Origin: Catonia carolina
Taxonomy: Eukaryota > Arthropoda > Insecta > Hemiptera > Achilidae
Reading direction: 5' to 3'
NCBI GenBank assembly: GCA_035578175.1
Contig: JAQMRL010000003.1
Location: forward strand, 60,558,672-60,622,671
Length of the DNA stretch: 64,000 bases
Each line of letters opens with the position of its first letter. The stretch's first letter is position 1. A model generated the notes under the pieces. That model had not been told where the DNA came from, ran no database searches, and saw only the letters and a program-made list of their open reading frames with translations. Of this stretch, positions 1-10,966 are shown piece by piece. The position numbers and the translations under genes are program-made.

Positions 1-95
1 TTTTACAATCACTGTGATTTATATTACTCTGTGCTAAAATTTGGTCGTTGTATTGTTATTGTACAGTTCCAAATAAATAAAATAATATATAAAAA
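1..95 (+). mobile_element. Jockey-type LINE, 3' UTR end and poly(A) tail (partial)
   Basis: This is the last part of a Jockey-clade non-LTR retrotransposon whose body lies left of the window. The sequence matches the 3' end of the Jockey copy at 23199-23953 almost base for base. It has an AATAAA signal at 72-77 and a short A-run at 91-98. It is followed by AAACCACTCAA (96-106), which is the same target-site duplication that follows the other copy. The identity covers flank as well as element, so the two are copies of one insertion. The two copies differ at about six positions in 172 bp by eye. Confidence 0.8.
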
Positions 96-106
96 AAACC
101 ACTCAA

Positions 107-172
107 TCGATACAGTAATCACGACCGTTGTTCATTCGATGTTAATCGCATCGCAGTCCGCGCGCAACTCCC
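107..172 (-). mobile_element. 5' tip of an RTE-like LINE (partial, second copy)
   Basis: This 66-bp piece matches 23965-24030, the 5' end of the large minus-strand LINE. It ends exactly where satellite sequence begins, at TTTTGTACGATTA (173-185). At the other locus that 13-mer is the right copy of the LINE target-site duplication. It is therefore the outermost 5' UTR of another LINE copy, interrupted by the same Jockey insertion. The rest of that copy would lie left of the window. Confidence 0.75.
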
Positions 173-1128
173 TTTTGTACGATTAGTCAGATTAAATTTG
201 AACGTTCTTTCATAACGACTTTGATAACATCCTTTCTTACAAATCTGATTTTTCAAGTTACTTAAAATTAGGTAAATAATGAGATGTTAAATACTCGGCA
301 CAATTAATTTGAGTTTTTAGATCATTAGGGTAAAAGTTAGTTCAAACATTTACAAGTTATCTGAAATAAACTGAAAAGTTAATTTGGTTACTTTCCTTGT
401 TTTGTAACCGTATGTTTCAGTAGAAAAGTCATTTGATGAGCAAAGCAGGTCTTCTAAAAAATTTTCAGTTCGCACCTTGCAAATGCGCCGTTAATATATT
501 CACACTGCAAGGTCTAACTGTATAATAATCTACTGTCATATGAACAAGGTCTAAAAGTGTTTATTTCACCAGTACTTCTTATGTTGTTATAATTTTTTAG
601 TCGAAAATTGTTTCATTCGTGAAGAAAACAGAACTATTATTTTAGCCGTGGAAGTAGCAGTTGAAATTTAAAAAATATTTCACAGTTTAACTGCCTCTTG
701 TAGGCAATACTAAATTTTCGCATCGCAAAAAAAAATAATGACACAAGCAGCGAATAAACGCGGAGAAATGTCAAAAATATTGCCTAGAAATTTTTCATAT
801 CGTTAACCGTTTTTAGTGTGACTGATTGTCGTTAAAAGGGCACAATTTGTATTTTGCTCTTACTAGGTATTGTTCAAGTATATTCTAAATTTCAGTTTGG
901 TAATGCCGGCGATTCTACTGACGATTAGTTGACAAAAAAACTTCAGAGACGTCCTAATTAGAATAACCTTTAATATACAATGAAAAAATCACAATGTGTT
1001 ACGTTCGTATGTGGTTTTTGCATGGTAGCCGACAAAATAATGTCTTAAATTTAAGCAAGCTTGTATGTGACAACGCAATCTATTCTTGTGCTTCCTTTTT
1101 ATGACTTTTTTAATTTCACACTGTGAAA

Positions 1129-1148
1129 AGCAGTATAAATATACTGCT
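1129..1148. promoter_or_regulatory. TATA-containing hairpin
   Basis: Eight-base arms AGCAGTAT and ATACTGCT enclose the loop AAAT, forming a perfect palindromic hairpin. The centre reads TATAAATA on the plus strand and TATTTATA on the minus strand. It sits about 150 bp from the GC boxes of the adjacent cassette and recurs in most alpha and beta copies, for example at 5467, 14197, 16122 (with a one-base insertion) and 46260. In gamma copies the palindrome has decayed. It could be a core promoter or simply a fold-back; the sequence does not decide. Confidence 0.4.
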
Positions 1149-1290
1149 GTTTCATACAATAAACCATAATCATTCCGTACTGGGAAGAACCTTAACAAGT
1201 TTTAAAATGTTTTTGGTAGGCGTTTTAATTCTGGGAAGTATAGCATTTCAGTAGACGTTAATTGTTTAATATTCGGCCGTATCGTTGTCT

Positions 1291-1582
1291 GGGCGGTGAC
1301 AATGGGCGGATTGATGTAAAAATGTAAGTCGACGTCACGCGCAGGAACAGTACCTGACCAATCAGGAAGCTCGGTACTGACAAATGACGTAATACTGATT
1401 GAGACGTTTTCATTGGTTGATATCGGATGACGTAGAGAACTCTAATGAGCCCTCTGATTGGACAATATTAACCAATCAAAATGTCGCCTCAGAAGACATC
1501 TGATTGGTTAGACATGAAAATTTTTCATTGGTTGAAAATACCAGTTTCTGATTGGTCCAAATTATATCTTATATTGACGTCA
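1291..1582. promoter_or_regulatory. CCAAT/CRE/GC-box cassette (reference copy, M1)
   Basis: Visible sites are GC boxes GGGCGG at 1291-1296 and 1304-1309. CRE-like sites are GACGTCAC 1331-1338, TGACGTAA 1385-1392, TGACGTAG 1428-1435 and the full palindrome TGACGTCA 1575-1582. CCAAT or ATTGG pentamers are at 1358, 1412, 1457, 1472, 1503, 1527 and 1551, in both orientations. These are the classic binding words of NF-Y, CREB/ATF and Sp-type factors (known family preferences). The cassette recurs once per monomer at about 5625, 7905, 10210, 12085, 14350, 16280, 16595, 25140, 27430, 28345, 30210, 32500, 33410, 35280, 39475, 41345, 43625, 44545 and onward in each unit. Direction and activity are not shown. 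A TATA-like element lies only on the left side, which favours minus-strand transcription. Confidence 0.5.
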
Positions 1583-2370
1583 CACGGACTACACCGTCAT
1601 TGTAGGCCGCCTCACTCGCAAGACCTAGATAATTATATTTTCAACTGTAGATCAGTTCTATTAGATTTCAATTATAAGTTTTCAGATATGTTATAGACAC
1701 AAATGGTGCAGAGTAAAAAAACATTCGTTAACTAACGCTTTATAATGATTATTTCTTTGTTGATTTAGGATCCGATATTTAACTTAAAATATATAATTAA
1801 AATATACACGTTCTGCGCCAACAGTGTAAAATTCCAATTAACAATTCATGTCTCCTTAAAAAACATTAGAAATATAGTTGTGCAATGCTCTCTGTTTATT
1901 ATTGCTTTAGTTAAGAGTCAAACACAAATATGATAATAACTCTCTGAAATAAGACTGTACGTATTGATAGACTACGCCTATGTTATTTAAGAAAGATGTT
2001 GGTTTTAACATTTACTTGAATAAACTATCATCAAATTATATATTATGTACGATTAATAAGATTCAATTTTTACATTCCTTCATAACATTGATAACATCCT
2101 TTCTTTCAAATCCAATCTATCAAGTAACTTAAAAGTAGGTAAATAATGAGATGTTAAATACTTGGCACAATTAATTTGGGTTTTTAGATCATTAGGCTTG
2201 ATGTTCGTTCAAACATTTACAGGTTATCTGAAATAAAAACTAAATATTTAATTCGGTTATTTTGTTTATTGTTTATAACCGTCTCACTCAGTAGAAGCGT
2301 GTTTTCATGAGCGTAGCAGGCCTTCTAAAAAAATTTTCAGTTCGCACGATTCAAACGGCGCCTTTAATAT

Positions 2371-3155
2371 TGTGACACTTATTGCTAAGGTCCGTTTCGG
2401 GATCTAGGTTATTAAATAATTAATAGACTAAAGTTTACAATTACAGATGTTTATTTCACTAAAAGATTACAAAATAAATGATTAAACTAATTATAATTAA
2501 GAAATACAATAAATGATTAAATAATTCACTTAAAATAAATAACAAACAATAAATAACTTAATAACTTACTTAGCCTACTTACAATCGCTTTTATAGATTA
2601 TACTAACATACAACACAAGCTGAATTCACAGAACTACACATTAACTTTACCCAATACACACACAACAAAGAGACGGTATAACAATCTTGAATCACTACAA
2701 TACTCGGATGTGTAACCTGTAAATACACACCCCATTAATCTCTCGGCAAAGATCACACGAATACTGACTGGACCGCCACCCGAGGGCCTCCTTTTATTAT
2801 CATTCACAAAGATCGTTCCAGAACAAAGTAGAGAAATCTACTCAAGTACAAAAATAACTCTTTATTAATGAATCCTAGAAAAATCCATTTGTTAACAAGT
2901 CAACTATTGTAAATAGAAACGTAAACAACCTCATAAACAACTTCATAAAAATAGCTGTACACAATAGTATACCTGAACTTTATGATAGTTATTTCAACCC
3001 TTATGAATGAATAGACACTTTTATGGTTACAACTGTCATTTACAAAACTAATCTTATTGTGTAGATTATTGTTAATTTATTATTTCTTAACTATGTTTAT
3101 GAATGGAATTCTGGAAGATTCGTGAGCGATCCCGTCTTTTCTCGATCTTGTTACA
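2371..3155 (-). mobile_element. Solo LTR of an LTR retrotransposon
   Basis: This 785-bp insertion starts TGTGAC and ends GTTACA, so both strands show the canonical TG...CA ends. It is flanked by a 4-bp duplication ATAT (2367-2370 and 3156-3159). Removing it restores the uninterrupted satellite. Read on the minus strand it begins TGTAAC. It has an AATAAAAGG stretch followed by a GC-rich initiator-like region at about 2760-2800, and an AATAAA near its 3' end (TTTATT at 2449-2454 on the plus strand). No internal domain is present, so it is a solo LTR left by LTR-LTR recombination. The 4-bp duplication suggests a Gypsy-like element, but this is not proven. Confidence 0.8.
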
Positions 3156-3669
3156 ATATATTCACTGCAAGGTCTAACTATATAATCATCAACTGTCATT
3201 GTAAGAATCTCTAAAAGTGTTTATTTCATTAGTGCCACTTATTTTCTTAATATGTTTTAGTCGAAAATTTGCTTCTCTCGCTAAGAAAACAGAACGATTA
3301 TTGTAGCCGTGGAAGTAGCAGTTAAAATTTAAAAAAATATTTCACAGTTTAACTGCATCTTGTAGGCAATACTAAATTTTCGCATCGCAAAATAAAATAA
3401 TGACACAAGCAGCGAGTAAACGCGGAGAAATGTCAAAAATATTGCCTAGAAATTTTTCATATCGTTAACCGTTTTTAGTGGGACTGATTGTCGTTAAAAG
3501 GGCACAGGTTCTATTTTGCTCTTACTAGGTATTGTTTAAGTATATTCTAAATTTCAGTTTGGTAATTCCGGCGATTCTACTAACGATTAGTTGACAAAAA
3601 AAACTTCAGAGACGTCCTTATTAGAATAAACTTTAATATACAATGAAAAAATCACAATGTGTTACGTTA

Positions 3670-5337
3670 TAATCTATTTGAAATCAACGTGCGGGTGAAG
3701 GTCATGCCACTTCCTCACCTCGCCTACCCCACCAGTCGTCTGAATGATGCAGCGCGGAGTATGTGTGTGCACTTGTGCCTACGCCTTCATCAGGTTTACA
3801 TTATTTCACTTCGTGAAGTACCGTACGCTTAAAACATCTGACGAGACCAACACATAAATGTGTTATTTAAATCAACCTTAACTTAACCTCATTCGAGAAG
3901 TTTAATTACAAACAAAAATAAAACTGCAATTGAAAAAATCTAAATCCAGTTTTTCTTTTGTTTTTAATTAAAAGAACTTCTCAAATGAGTTTAATTTTCA
4001 TAAACTTATTTATATTATTTTTTAGAATAAAATTCTCTACAATTTGCATTAAAATGTTTCGGTGTTTTTATTCGTAATTTAACAGAGTTATTTTACGCTA
4101 AACTTAAAAAGTATTTTCTAAGCCTTTTCTTTAATGTATTTACGTAGTTTTCTTAAAAACTAAAAGCGATACAGTTCTGGGACTCATTTTTTTAAGTTTC
4201 CCAGGTTAAATAAAAACCATAAGAAACCACTAAACATTTTCCTAAATTTACCTTTTCAAAATTTCAATATTGCTTTATTTCACTCTTTGCCCAGGAATCA
4301 AGGCAAAATCTTTCGCCAGGCATAACTCGCCAACGAAGCATTTCCGGACGTATATTTAGACAAACATTTTGTTACATGTAATAACAATAGTATATACGTG
4401 ATGTAATGTGTATTATATTATTGTTATAATTGTTATTCATATTGTTTTATGGTTATTATAGATATTATATGTACGCACTAATACAACGTAATATGGAATA
4501 ATAGAAAAGTCACTGAAATAGAAACACGGTCATTATGCTATGCGTCAGCAATGACTCTGTGATATTTTATGACTTTATGAAGCTTACATGTATTGTTTTA
4601 AGTAAACAAACATGTTACAGCACCTTTGTCACCACACACAGGCCTATTTATTTGATTTTTTATACTCTTTCGACCAGTTCAGATTAAAGTTTTGTATCAT
4701 ACAGATGTGCAGTTTCTTTGGCGGGCTTGTGTAAGTTTAGTTAATTCAATTGTTTAAGCGTGAAAGTTGAGATGGCTGCAAACAGTCCTAATCTTCGCAG
4801 ACAATCCAAACAAATAATTTATGGGGTATATAATTATTTAAAAGAACTTGTGTGAAATTAATTCTTTGCGAACGGCGCTCAAGTTTACATAAAAGGTAAT
4901 TGACAGTTTATTTCTCAGTCGTATACAAATTTGTAACAATCCAGTTTCTGTATGCATGCTTTAAAACATAAAAGATGAATAATCATCTTTTTCGTTTAGG
5001 TAAAAAGGTTGGCGATGTTTTTATTAAGGTGCAGTTTGTATAAAGAAATATTAGGATAGAACTATTCCAACGATCCGAAAGTTAAGCACAAAAATTAGGA
5101 AAATATATTGTGTAGAATAATAGGGTTTCACATATCATAGTAGGCCTAATGTCTTATGTGTATCAGAGTAACCATTAAATTTCTTGTCGTTAATAGACAA
5201 AACTTTAGTCCGTAAAGAGAAAAGAAGTAGTTTAATTCAGTAATGTAGAAGTAGTGTAAGGGGTATGAGGAGAAATCTTGCGGAAGGGAAGGGGAAGAGC
5301 GCGTGACCTTCACCCGCACGAAAAAATCTAATGGACT
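3670..5337. mobile_element. Non-autonomous DNA transposon with 17-bp inverted repeats
   Basis: This 1,668-bp insertion lies between satellite sequence ending ACGTTA and satellite resuming TTAGTATAG. The perfect inverted repeat CGTGCGGGTGAAGGTCA occupies 3688-3704, and its complement is at 5304-5320. Each arm lies 17-18 bp inside the element edge, and the outer bases match only loosely. The likely target duplication is TTA (3667-3669 and 5338-5340). A TTA duplication is typical of PIF/Harbinger-type elements, but the termini do not identify a family. The AT-rich interior has no ORF of 60 codons, so it would need a transposase supplied in trans. Confidence 0.75.
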
Positions 5338-6379
5338 TTAGTATAGTAGTGTTTGCATGGTAGCCGACAAAATAATGTCTTAAATTTAAGCAAGCTTATA
5401 TGTGACAACGCAAGCTATTGTTGTCCTTCCTTTTTATGACTTTTTTTATTACATATTGTGAAAAGCAGTATAAATATACTGCTGTTTCATACAATAAACC
5501 ATAATCATTCCGTACTCGGAAGAACCTTAATAAGTTTAAAAATGTTTTTGTTACGCGTCTTAATTCTAGAAGGTATAACATTTCAGTAGACGTTAATTGT
5601 TTAATATTCGGCCGTATCGTTAACTGGGCAGTGACAAGGGGCGGATTTATGTAAAAATGTAAGTCGACGTCACGCGCAGGAACAGTACCGGGCCAATCAG
5701 AAAGGTCGATACTGACAAATGACGTAATACTGATTGAGACGTTTTCATTGGTTGATATCGGATGACGTAGTGAACTATTATGAGCCCTCTGATTGGACAA
5801 TATTAACCAATCAAAATGACGCCTAAGAAGACATCTGATTGGTTAGGTTTGAAGATTTTTCATTGGTTGAGAATACTAGTTTCTGATTAGTCCAATATTA
5901 TATCTTTTATTGACGTCACACGGACTACACCGTCATTGTAGGCCGCCTCACTCGCAAGACCTAAATAATTATATTTTCAACTGTAGGTCAATTCTATTAG
6001 ATTTCAATTATATATTTTCAGATATGTTATAAACACAAATGGTGCTGAATAAAAAAACATTCGTTAACTAACGCTTAATAATGATTATTTCTTTGTTGAT
6101 TTAGGATCCGATAATTAACTCAAATATATATTTAAAATATACACGTTCTGCGCCACCAGTGTAAAATTCCAATTAACAATTCATTCCTCTTTAAAAAACA
6201 TTAGTAAATTAGTTGTGCATGGCTCTCTGTTTATTATTGCTTTAGTTAAAAGTCAAACACACAAAAATTATAATAACTCTCTGAAATAAGACCGTACGTA
6301 TTGATAGACTACGCCTCTATTATTTAAGGAAGATGTTGGTTTGAACATTAAATTTAATAAACTATTATCAAATTATATT

Positions 6380-8653
6380 TTTTGTACGATTAATAAGATT
6401 AAATTTTTACATTCTTTCATAACATTGATAACATCCTTTCTTTCAAACCCAATCTATCAAGTAACTTGTTGTTGTTGTTTAGGTCAACAGCCAAAAGGCT
6501 GGTTTGAACCTCCAAAGGTTTTACTAAGTAAAACGAGGAGTGAGGTGGTTTACAATTGCTTTTCTCACTGAGTGGAAAAGTATGCTTATCAGCAGGCCAG
6601 GCCCTCTGAAAAGCACATATTTTCCACTCTGTAAATGACACCTTCACTTCATTCACCACAGGGTCTGGCTGTACAATGAAATTCATTACTTTCAGTGAAA
6701 ATAACTCTGATTAGTGCCTTTACACCTCTATCTCTTCTGTTCTTCAATGATCCAGTCATTTAATTGACTGACCATGTGATAAGAAACAGAACTATTTATT
6801 TTAGCCCTGCAACAAACAGATTTAGTGTAAATAATTTGACACTCCACCTGTCTGTTATGGGCAACAAGTAACTTAAAATTAGGTAAATAATGAGATGATA
6901 AATACTTGGCACAATTAATTTCGGTTTTTAGATCATTAGGCTAGATGTTAGTTCAAACATTTACAGGTTATCTGAAATACAAACTAAATATTTAATTCGG
7001 TAATTTTTTTTATTGTTTATAACCGTCTCACTCAGTAGAAGCGTGTTTTCATGAGCGTAGCAGGGCTTCTAAAAAAGGTTTCAGTTCGCACGTTTCAAAC
7101 GGCGCCGTTAATATATTCACTGCAAGGTCTAACTGCATAATCATCAACTGTCATTGTAACAATCTCTAAAAGTGTTTATTTCATTAGTACCTCTTATTTT
7201 CTTAATAATGTTTTAGTCGAAAATTTGCTTCTGTCGCTAAGAACACAGAACGATTACTGTAGCCGTGGAAGTAGCAGTTAAAATTTAAAAAATATTTCAC
7301 AGTTTAACTGCCTCTTGTAGGCAATACTAAATTTTCGCATCGCAAAATAAAATAATGACACAAGCAGCGAATAAACGCGGAGAAATGTCAAAAATATTGC
7401 CTAGAAATTTTTCATATCGTTAACCGTTTTTAGTGGGACTGATTGTCGTTAAAAGGGCGAAGGTTCTTGTTTGCTCTTACTAGGTATTGTTTAAGTATAT
7501 TCCAAATTTCAGTTTGGTAATTCCGGCGAATCTACTGACGATTAGTTGACAAAAAAACTTCAGAGACGTCCTTATTAGAATAAACTTCAATATATAATGA
7601 AAAAATCACAATGTGTTACGTTAGTATAGTAGTTTTTGCATGGTAGCCGACAAAATAATGTCTTAAATTTAAGCAAGCGTATATGTGACAACGCAAGCTA
7701 TTGTTGTCCTTCCTTTTTATGACTTTTTTTATTTTATATTGTGAAAAGCAGTATAAATTTACTTTTGTTTCATACAATAAACCATAATCATTCCGTACTC
7801 GGAGGAACCTTAACAAGTTTAAAAATGTTTTTGTTACGCGTTTTAATTCTAGAAAGTATTGCATTTCAGTAGACGTTAATTGTTTAATATTTGGCCGTAC
7901 CGTTAACTGGGCGGTGACAATGGGCGGATTTATGTAAAAATGTAAGTCGACGTCACGCGCAGGAACAGTACCGGACCAATCAGGAAGCTCGGTACTGACA
8001 AATGACGTAATACTGATTGAGACGTTTTCATTGGTTGATATCGGATGGCTATAATGAGCCCTCTGATTGGACAATATTAACCAATCAAAATGACGCCTAA
8101 GAAGACATCTGATTGGTTAGGTTTGAAGATTTTTCATAGGTTGAGAATACTAGTTTCTGATTGGTCCAATATTATATCTTTTATTAACGTCACACGGACG
8201 TCACCGTCATCGTAAGCCGCCTCACTCGCAAGACCTAAATAATTATAATTTCAAGTGTAGATCAGTTCTATTAGATTTCAATTATATGTTTTCAGATATG
8301 TTATAGACACAAATGGTGCTGAATAAAAAAACATTCGTTAACTAACGCTTAATAATGATTATTTCTTTGTTGATTTAGGATCCGATAATTAACTCAAATA
8401 TATATTTAAAATATACACGTTCTGCGCCACCAGTGTAAAATTCCAATTAACAATTCATTCCTCCTTAAAAAACATTAGTAAATTAGTTGTGCATGGCTCT
8501 CTGTTTATTATTGCTTTAGTTAAAAGTCAAACACACAAAAATTATAATAACTCTCTGAAATAAGACCGTACGTATTGATAGACTACGCCTATGTTGTTTA
8601 ATGAAGATGTTGGTTTGAACATAAAATTGAATAAACTATTATCAAATTATATT
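6380..8653 (+). repeat. Satellite monomer M3 (full beta type with SINE)
   Basis: This is a 2,274-bp uninterrupted copy of the SINE-bearing monomer. Unlike beta in the HOR it keeps its right end (about 8180-8653). It is therefore a pre-deletion form. The second CRE region at about 8184 shows the shifted CRE arrangement (AACGTCAC then GGACGTCACC). Cassette about 7905-8200. Confidence 0.9.
6468..6864 (-). mobile_element. SINE-like retroposon in monomer M3
   Basis: A 397-bp block splits the satellite and is flanked by a 10-bp direct repeat CAAGTAACTT (6458-6467 and 6865-6874). Monomers without it (M2 at about 2125, M5 at about 11053) have the site once. On the minus strand the block ends in an (AAC)n tail, which is the mark of LINE-driven retroposition. 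Just before the tail is GGTTCAAACC, which resembles a polymerase III B box but is misplaced for a tRNA-type head. No ORF or RNA-gene head is recognised, so the family is unassigned. All eleven copies in the window share this duplication, so they descend from one insertion. Confidence 0.78.
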
Positions 8654-10966
8654 TTTTGTGGGATTAATAAGATTAAATTTTAACATTCCTTCATAACATT
8701 GATCACATCCTTTGTTTCAAATCCAATCTATCAAGTAACTTGTTGTTGTTTAGTTCAACAGCCAAAAGGCGGGTTTGAACCTCCAAAGGTTTTACTAAGT
8801 AAAACGAGGAGTGAGGTTGTTTACAATTGTCTTCCTCACTGAGTGGAAAAGTATGCTTATCAGCAGGCCGGGCCCTCTAAAAAGCACATATTTTCCACTC
8901 TGTAAATGACACCTTTACTTCATTCACCACAGGGTCTGGCTGTACAATGAAATTCATTACTTTCAGAGAAAATAACTTTGATTAGTGCCTTTACACCTCT
9001 ACCTCTTCTGTTCTTCAATGATCCAGTCATTTAATTGACTGACCATGTGATAAGAAACAGAACTATTTATTTTTGCCCTGCAACAAACAGATTGAGTGTA
9101 AATAATTTGACACTCCACCTGTCTGTTATGGGCAACAAGTAACTTAAAATTAGGTAAATAATGAGATGTTAAATACTTGGCACAATTAATTTCGGTTTTT
9201 AGATCATTAGGCTAGATGTTAGTTCAAACATTTACAGGTTATCTGAAATACAAACTAAATATTTAATTCGGTTATTTTTTTTATTGTTTATTACCGTATC
9301 ACTCAGTAGAAGCGTGTTTTCATGAGCGTAGCAGGGCTTCTAAAAAAAATTTTAGTTCGCACGTTTCAAACGGCGCCGTTAATATATTCACTGCAAGGTC
9401 TAACTGCATAATCATCAACTGTCATTGTAACAATCTCTAAAAATGTTTATTTCATTAGTACCTCTTATTTTCTTAATAATGTTTTAGTCGAAAATTTGCT
9501 TCTCTCGCTACGAAAACAGAACGATTATTGTAGCAGTGGAAGTAGCAGTTAAAATTTAAAAAATATTTCACAGTTTAACTGCCTCTTGTAGGCAATACTA
9601 AATTTTCGCATTACAAAATGAAAAAAATGACACAAGCAGCGAATAAACGCGGAGAAATGTCAAAAATTTTGCCCAGAAATTTTTTATATTGTTAACCGTG
9701 TTTAGTGTGACTGATTGTCGTCATAAGGGCACAATTTGTATTTTGCTCTTACTTGGTATTGATCAAGTATATTCTAAATTTCGGTTTTATAATGCCGGCG
9801 ATTCTACTTACGATTTTTTGACGAAAAACTTCAGTGACGTCCTTGTTAGAATTTACAAACTTTAATATACTTTATATATTGTTTTAACTTTAATATACAG
9901 TGAAAAAATCACATTTTGTTACGTTCGTATCGTAGTGTCTGCATGGTAGCCGACAAAATAATGTCTTAAATTTCAACAAGCTTGTATGTGACAATGCAAT
10001 CTATTCTTTTGCTTCCTTTTTATGACTTTTTTATTTCATAGAGTGAAAAGCAGGAGTGAATATACTGTTGTTACATACAATAATACCATAATCATTGCGT
10101 TTTCGGAAGAACCCTAACAAAAGTTAACATGTTTTTGGTAGGTGTTTTAATTCTGGAACGTATTGCATTTCAGTAGACGTTATTCTCTATTATTCGGCCG
10201 TATCATTAACTGGGCGGTGGCAATGGGCGGATCTTATGTAAAAATGTAAGGCGACGTCACGCGCAGGAAAAGTACCGGTTCAATCAGGAAGCTCGACACT
10301 GACAAATGACGTAATACTGAATGAGACGACTTCATTGGTTCATATCGGATGACGTAGTGAACTATAATGAGCTCTCTGATTCGACAATAATAACTAATCA
10401 AAATGACGCCTAAGAAGACATCTGATTGGTTAGTTTTGGAGATTTTTCATTGGTTGAGAATACTAGTTTCTGATTGGTTCTATATTATATCTGCCATTGA
10501 CGTCACACGCGCGTTGTCGACATTGTAGGCCGCCTTAACCGCAAGACCTAAATAATAATTTTTTTCTACTGTACATCAAATCTATTACATTTTAGCAGTA
10601 TATTTTCGGATATGTTAAAGACACAAATAGTGCGAAAGAAAAAAAATTTCGTTAAGTAACGCTCTCTAATGATTATTTCTTTGTTGATTTAGGAACTGAT
10701 AGTTAACTCAAAACGTATAATAAAAATATACACGTTCTGCGCCAATAGTGTAAAACTCTAATCAGCAATTAATTCCTAGTTAAAATAACGTTAGAAAATT
10801 AGTTGTGCATTGCTCTCTGTTTTTTATTGCTATAGTCAAAATTCAAGCGCAAAAATTTAAATAATTCTTAGAAATAAAACCGTGCGTATTGATGTACTAC
10901 GCCTATGTTATTTAAGGAAGATGTTGGTTTGAACATTAAATTTAATAAACTATTATCAGATTATAT
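8654..10966 (+). repeat. Satellite monomer M4 (beta-to-gamma chimera, full length)
   Basis: This 2,313-bp monomer begins as beta with the SINE. From about 9610 onward it carries gamma-type sequence: TTGCCCAGAAATTTTTTA, TATTGTTAACCGTGTTTAG, a CTTACGATTTTTTGAC block and a duplicated TTTAATATAC segment near 9865-9900. It shows that beta and gamma sequence classes already coexisted, or had recombined, before the HOR deletion. Cassette about 10210-10510. Confidence 0.88.
8742..9135 (-). mobile_element. SINE-like retroposon in monomer M4
   Basis: Same element and same 10-bp flanking duplication (8732-8741 and 9136-9145) as the copy at 6468. The (AAC)n tail is one triplet shorter. Inherited by satellite amplification, not an independent insertion. 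Confidence 0.78.

Larger units (their letters stand above)
173..2042 (+). repeat. Satellite monomer M1 (alpha type, no SINE)
   Basis: This 1,870-bp monomer follows the LINE tip directly. Its start carries the variant GATTAGTCAG, which is shared only with the first alpha after the other LINE copy (24040). It lacks the SINE. Its middle (about 360-420) resembles M5 and the alpha of HOR unit 3 more than the alphas of the other units. The promoter-like cassette is at about 1291-1582 and the TATA hairpin at 1129-1148. Confidence 0.9.
2043..6379 (+). repeat. Satellite monomer M2 with two transposon insertions
   Basis: Removing the solo LTR (2371-3155, plus a 4-bp target duplication) and the DNA transposon (3670-5337, plus a 3-bp duplication) leaves about 1,877 bp, the basal monomer size. 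M2 lacks the SINE. This makes it a witness of the pre-SINE state of the lineage that later gave beta. Its cassette is at about 5625-5915. Confidence 0.88.

Noticed and set aside
989..1198. Recurring 69-87-codon minus-strand ORFs in alpha monomers
   Set aside because: They recur only because the satellite recurs, split at an indel relative to beta, overlap the TATA hairpin and the CCAAT cassette, and show no domain. Treated as chance ORFs.
2371..3155. Possible gene in the AT-rich insert of M2
   Set aside because: No ORF of note; TG...CA ends, 4-bp duplication and LTR-like signals explain the segment as a solo LTR.
6417..6686. 81-89-codon minus-strand ORFs within the SINE-like element
   Set aside because: The region is a short retroposon with target duplication and tail. 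The frame has no recognisable domain and is partly on both strands.
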